This document shows, piece after piece, positions 62,560 through 64,000 of a DNA stretch of 64,000 bases. Location: assembly GCF_910592395.1 (NCBI RefSeq), contig NC_088317.1, forward strand, positions 9,116,001 to 9,180,000, given 5' to 3'. The notes below the pieces were generated by a model that saw only the letters and a list, made by a program, of their open reading frames with translations, searched no databases and had not been told where the DNA came from. The first letter of the stretch is position 1. Each line of letters starts with the position of its first letter. The stretch is from Lineus longissimus (lineage: Eukaryota > Nemertea > Pilidiophora > Heteronemertea > Lineidae). The position numbers were made by a program, and so were the translations under genes.

Positions 62560-64000
62560 TGCAATTGGTCAATTTTCCTAGATGCAATAGTGCAGAGAAT
62601 ACTGAAATTTTGGGCATGTTTGAGGCTTTCGATTCTTCTGATAACGTCTGGGAAATGTTTTCCCCTTTGCGGGAATGTGTTGGTGCTATCGATGGTCATT
62701 CTATTTCTCTACCTTCTCCGTTGACTGATAGCATTTTGAGGGTTTTTCTATTCGGTGACTATGCATGGTTGTGCAATATTTTAGGTCACCAAGGTGCAGG
62801 AAGTAGCTTTCCTTGTATCTTTTGCTTGTTGCCTCTCAACAAACTCCGAGAGAGTAGGGGCAAAGCTCACACTCCTTGTGTATATGATGATTTGTCTAAG
62901 GATTGGGTTCCAAATGTTGAAGGAAAGTTTGTTGCTAGGTCTTCGCACATGTACAAAGCCGATTTGGCTAGTTTCTTGAATGACAAAAGGAATCCAGAAT
63001 GCAGAAGGTCTAACGGTAAATACCACAATAGTGTTGTTAGGGATATGCTTTTTCCGGTTCCCTTGGATCAGGTTGTTCCACCTCCCCTGCATATTTTCCT
63101 TGGATTAGTCAAAACTGCTTACGAGATGCTTGAGACTAAGTGTGTCAACATTGACCGTCTCAAGATGGCTGAGCATGAGAATGCAGAGGTTCAGAAACTC
63201 TACGATAGTTGGAAAGGTCTCACTGACAGTGTTGTCGACATTGATGATAAGCTATCTTGTGCTAAGTCAGACTTCTCTGACAAGGACAGTTTTGTCAAGG
63301 ATTTGATGAAAAATAAGAGGAAAAACAGCGTCTTTCGAGCTAATTGTGCTAGTACTATTTGTGTTGTTCCACTGACAGATGAGGATGAGCCTGAAGGTTT
63401 CTGGGTTCAGTGTGACTTCTGTCATCGTCATGTCCATTCTAAATGTGCTGGTCTGAAAGCAAAAGGTGCAGATGTTGATGATCACGATGATGATGAGTTC
63501 AAGTGTTATCTATGTCAGGGTGTTCGTACAAAGGACAAGCTTGTTGATTTTCACAAGGCATCACTCAAAGCATCCAAGGCTGAGCTAAAGCAGGTAGAAA
63601 AGGAACACGCGAATCTCCATTCCAGGTTGGATGTGGTTTTTGCTAATGTAAAGAAGCACCAAGGTCATCTAGAACTTCAACTAAACAACGTGCTAGAAAA
63701 GGACTTACTTGTTTATAAACAGGCCTACCACAGCAATGCATTTATTGGTAATCATTGTCGCAAAATTATTGAAAAACCCCACGGCTTGGTCGGTGTTCTC
63801 AGTCAACACGGTTTCTCTGACATTCATGATAAGTATCTAGAATTGTTCAATCGAATGGCCAGGATCTATAATCTTATTTCATTCTCTCGCTTCCTCACTG
63901 AAGAGGAAATTCGAACACTCTCTGTTGAATGCTGGAGTTATGGTTCTTGGTTTCCAGTCAATTTTCCGTCTTGTTCTATAACCGTGAAATTTCACCTGCT
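62532..64000 (+). CDS. Right-edge unit, second frame: transposase-like region with PHD finger, incomplete
   Basis: The frame is open from 62532 to the right edge (about 489 codons, no stop). It continues the KLGGDKGG region with MFEAFDSSDNVWEMFSPL, then LRVFLFGDYAWLCNILGHQG and FPCIFCLL, and VVPPPLHIFLGLVKTAYEM. This order of LGGDxGG, GDYxxLC, CxxC and P-LHIxLG blocks recurs, as I recall, in repeated transposon-derived proteins of cnidarians and other marine invertebrates that lack an agreed name. The aspartates could form part of a DDE-type site (inference). A PHD finger follows at 63345-63515 (CASTIC, WVQCDFCHRHVHSKC, CYLC), then a helical region. The first ATG is 62559, overlapping the stop of the preceding frame. 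Confidence 0.75.
62535..62541 (+). promoter_or_regulatory. Candidate -1 frameshift heptamer G GGG GGT
   Basis: In the first frame the codons read G GGG GGT, which fits the X XXY YYZ rule for -1 slippage. After a -1 slip the reading enters the long second frame directly. An identical heptamer at 62523-62529 would, if used, hit a TGA at 62529-62531 at once. The first frame itself stops at 62557-62559, and the stop overlaps an ATG (TGATG). A lost G in the run is an equally possible explanation. Confidence 0.5.

Overview
The window is nuclear DNA from an animal, most likely a marine invertebrate. The evidence is GT-AG introns with matching phases, little gene content, and dense mobile elements of kinds common in mollusc, brachiopod, annelid, cnidarian and echinoderm genomes: Polinton/adintovirus, DIRS, BEL/Pao, Ty3/gypsy, piggyBac, PIF/Harbinger and pogo. 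The exact group cannot be fixed from the sequence. No rRNA gene, CRISPR array or bacterial operon is present.

Layout. 1-5.6 kb: part of a Polinton/adintovirus-like element, with HNH-like protein, chromodomain integrase, packaging ATPase, small virion proteins, penton-like protein and a frameshifted major capsid gene. 6.3-10.0 kb: a DIRS-order retroelement (RT, RNase H, tyrosine recombinase) ending at a perfect hairpin. 12.2-18.8 kb: non-coding elements of one family, two of them in head-to-head inverted orientation. 21.6-22.1 kb: a PIF/Harbinger fragment. 22.6-26.15 kb: a second, GC-rich, broken DIRS element on the minus strand, abutting a decayed gypsy element (26.15-28.2 kb).

28.9-37.2 kb: the only convincing host gene. 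It lies on the minus strand, with three exons whose splice sites and phases agree, and it encodes at least 1,038 residues with repeated PPKPxR-type motifs. Its introns hold fold-back and tandem repeats. 37.2-40.2 kb: a degenerate tandem array. 40.6-46.5 kb: a BEL/Pao gag relic split by a piggyBac element (41.08-45.62 kb) with TTAA duplications. 48.0-56.9 kb: a second, decayed BEL/Pao element carrying a pogo-type MITE and two copies of the non-coding family. 57.6-58.4 kb: a pogo/Tigger-type transposase relic.

60.4-64.0 kb: a largely intact two-frame coding unit that runs off the right edge. The first frame encodes a 589-residue protein. The second, 1 nt behind, encodes a transposase-like region and a PHD finger and has no stop before the window ends. 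The frames meet at a G GGG GGT heptamer, so either a programmed -1 frameshift or a lost G is possible. This unit and the non-coding family (covarying ends, CTCF-like and nuclear-receptor-like motifs) are the strongest candidates for something undescribed.
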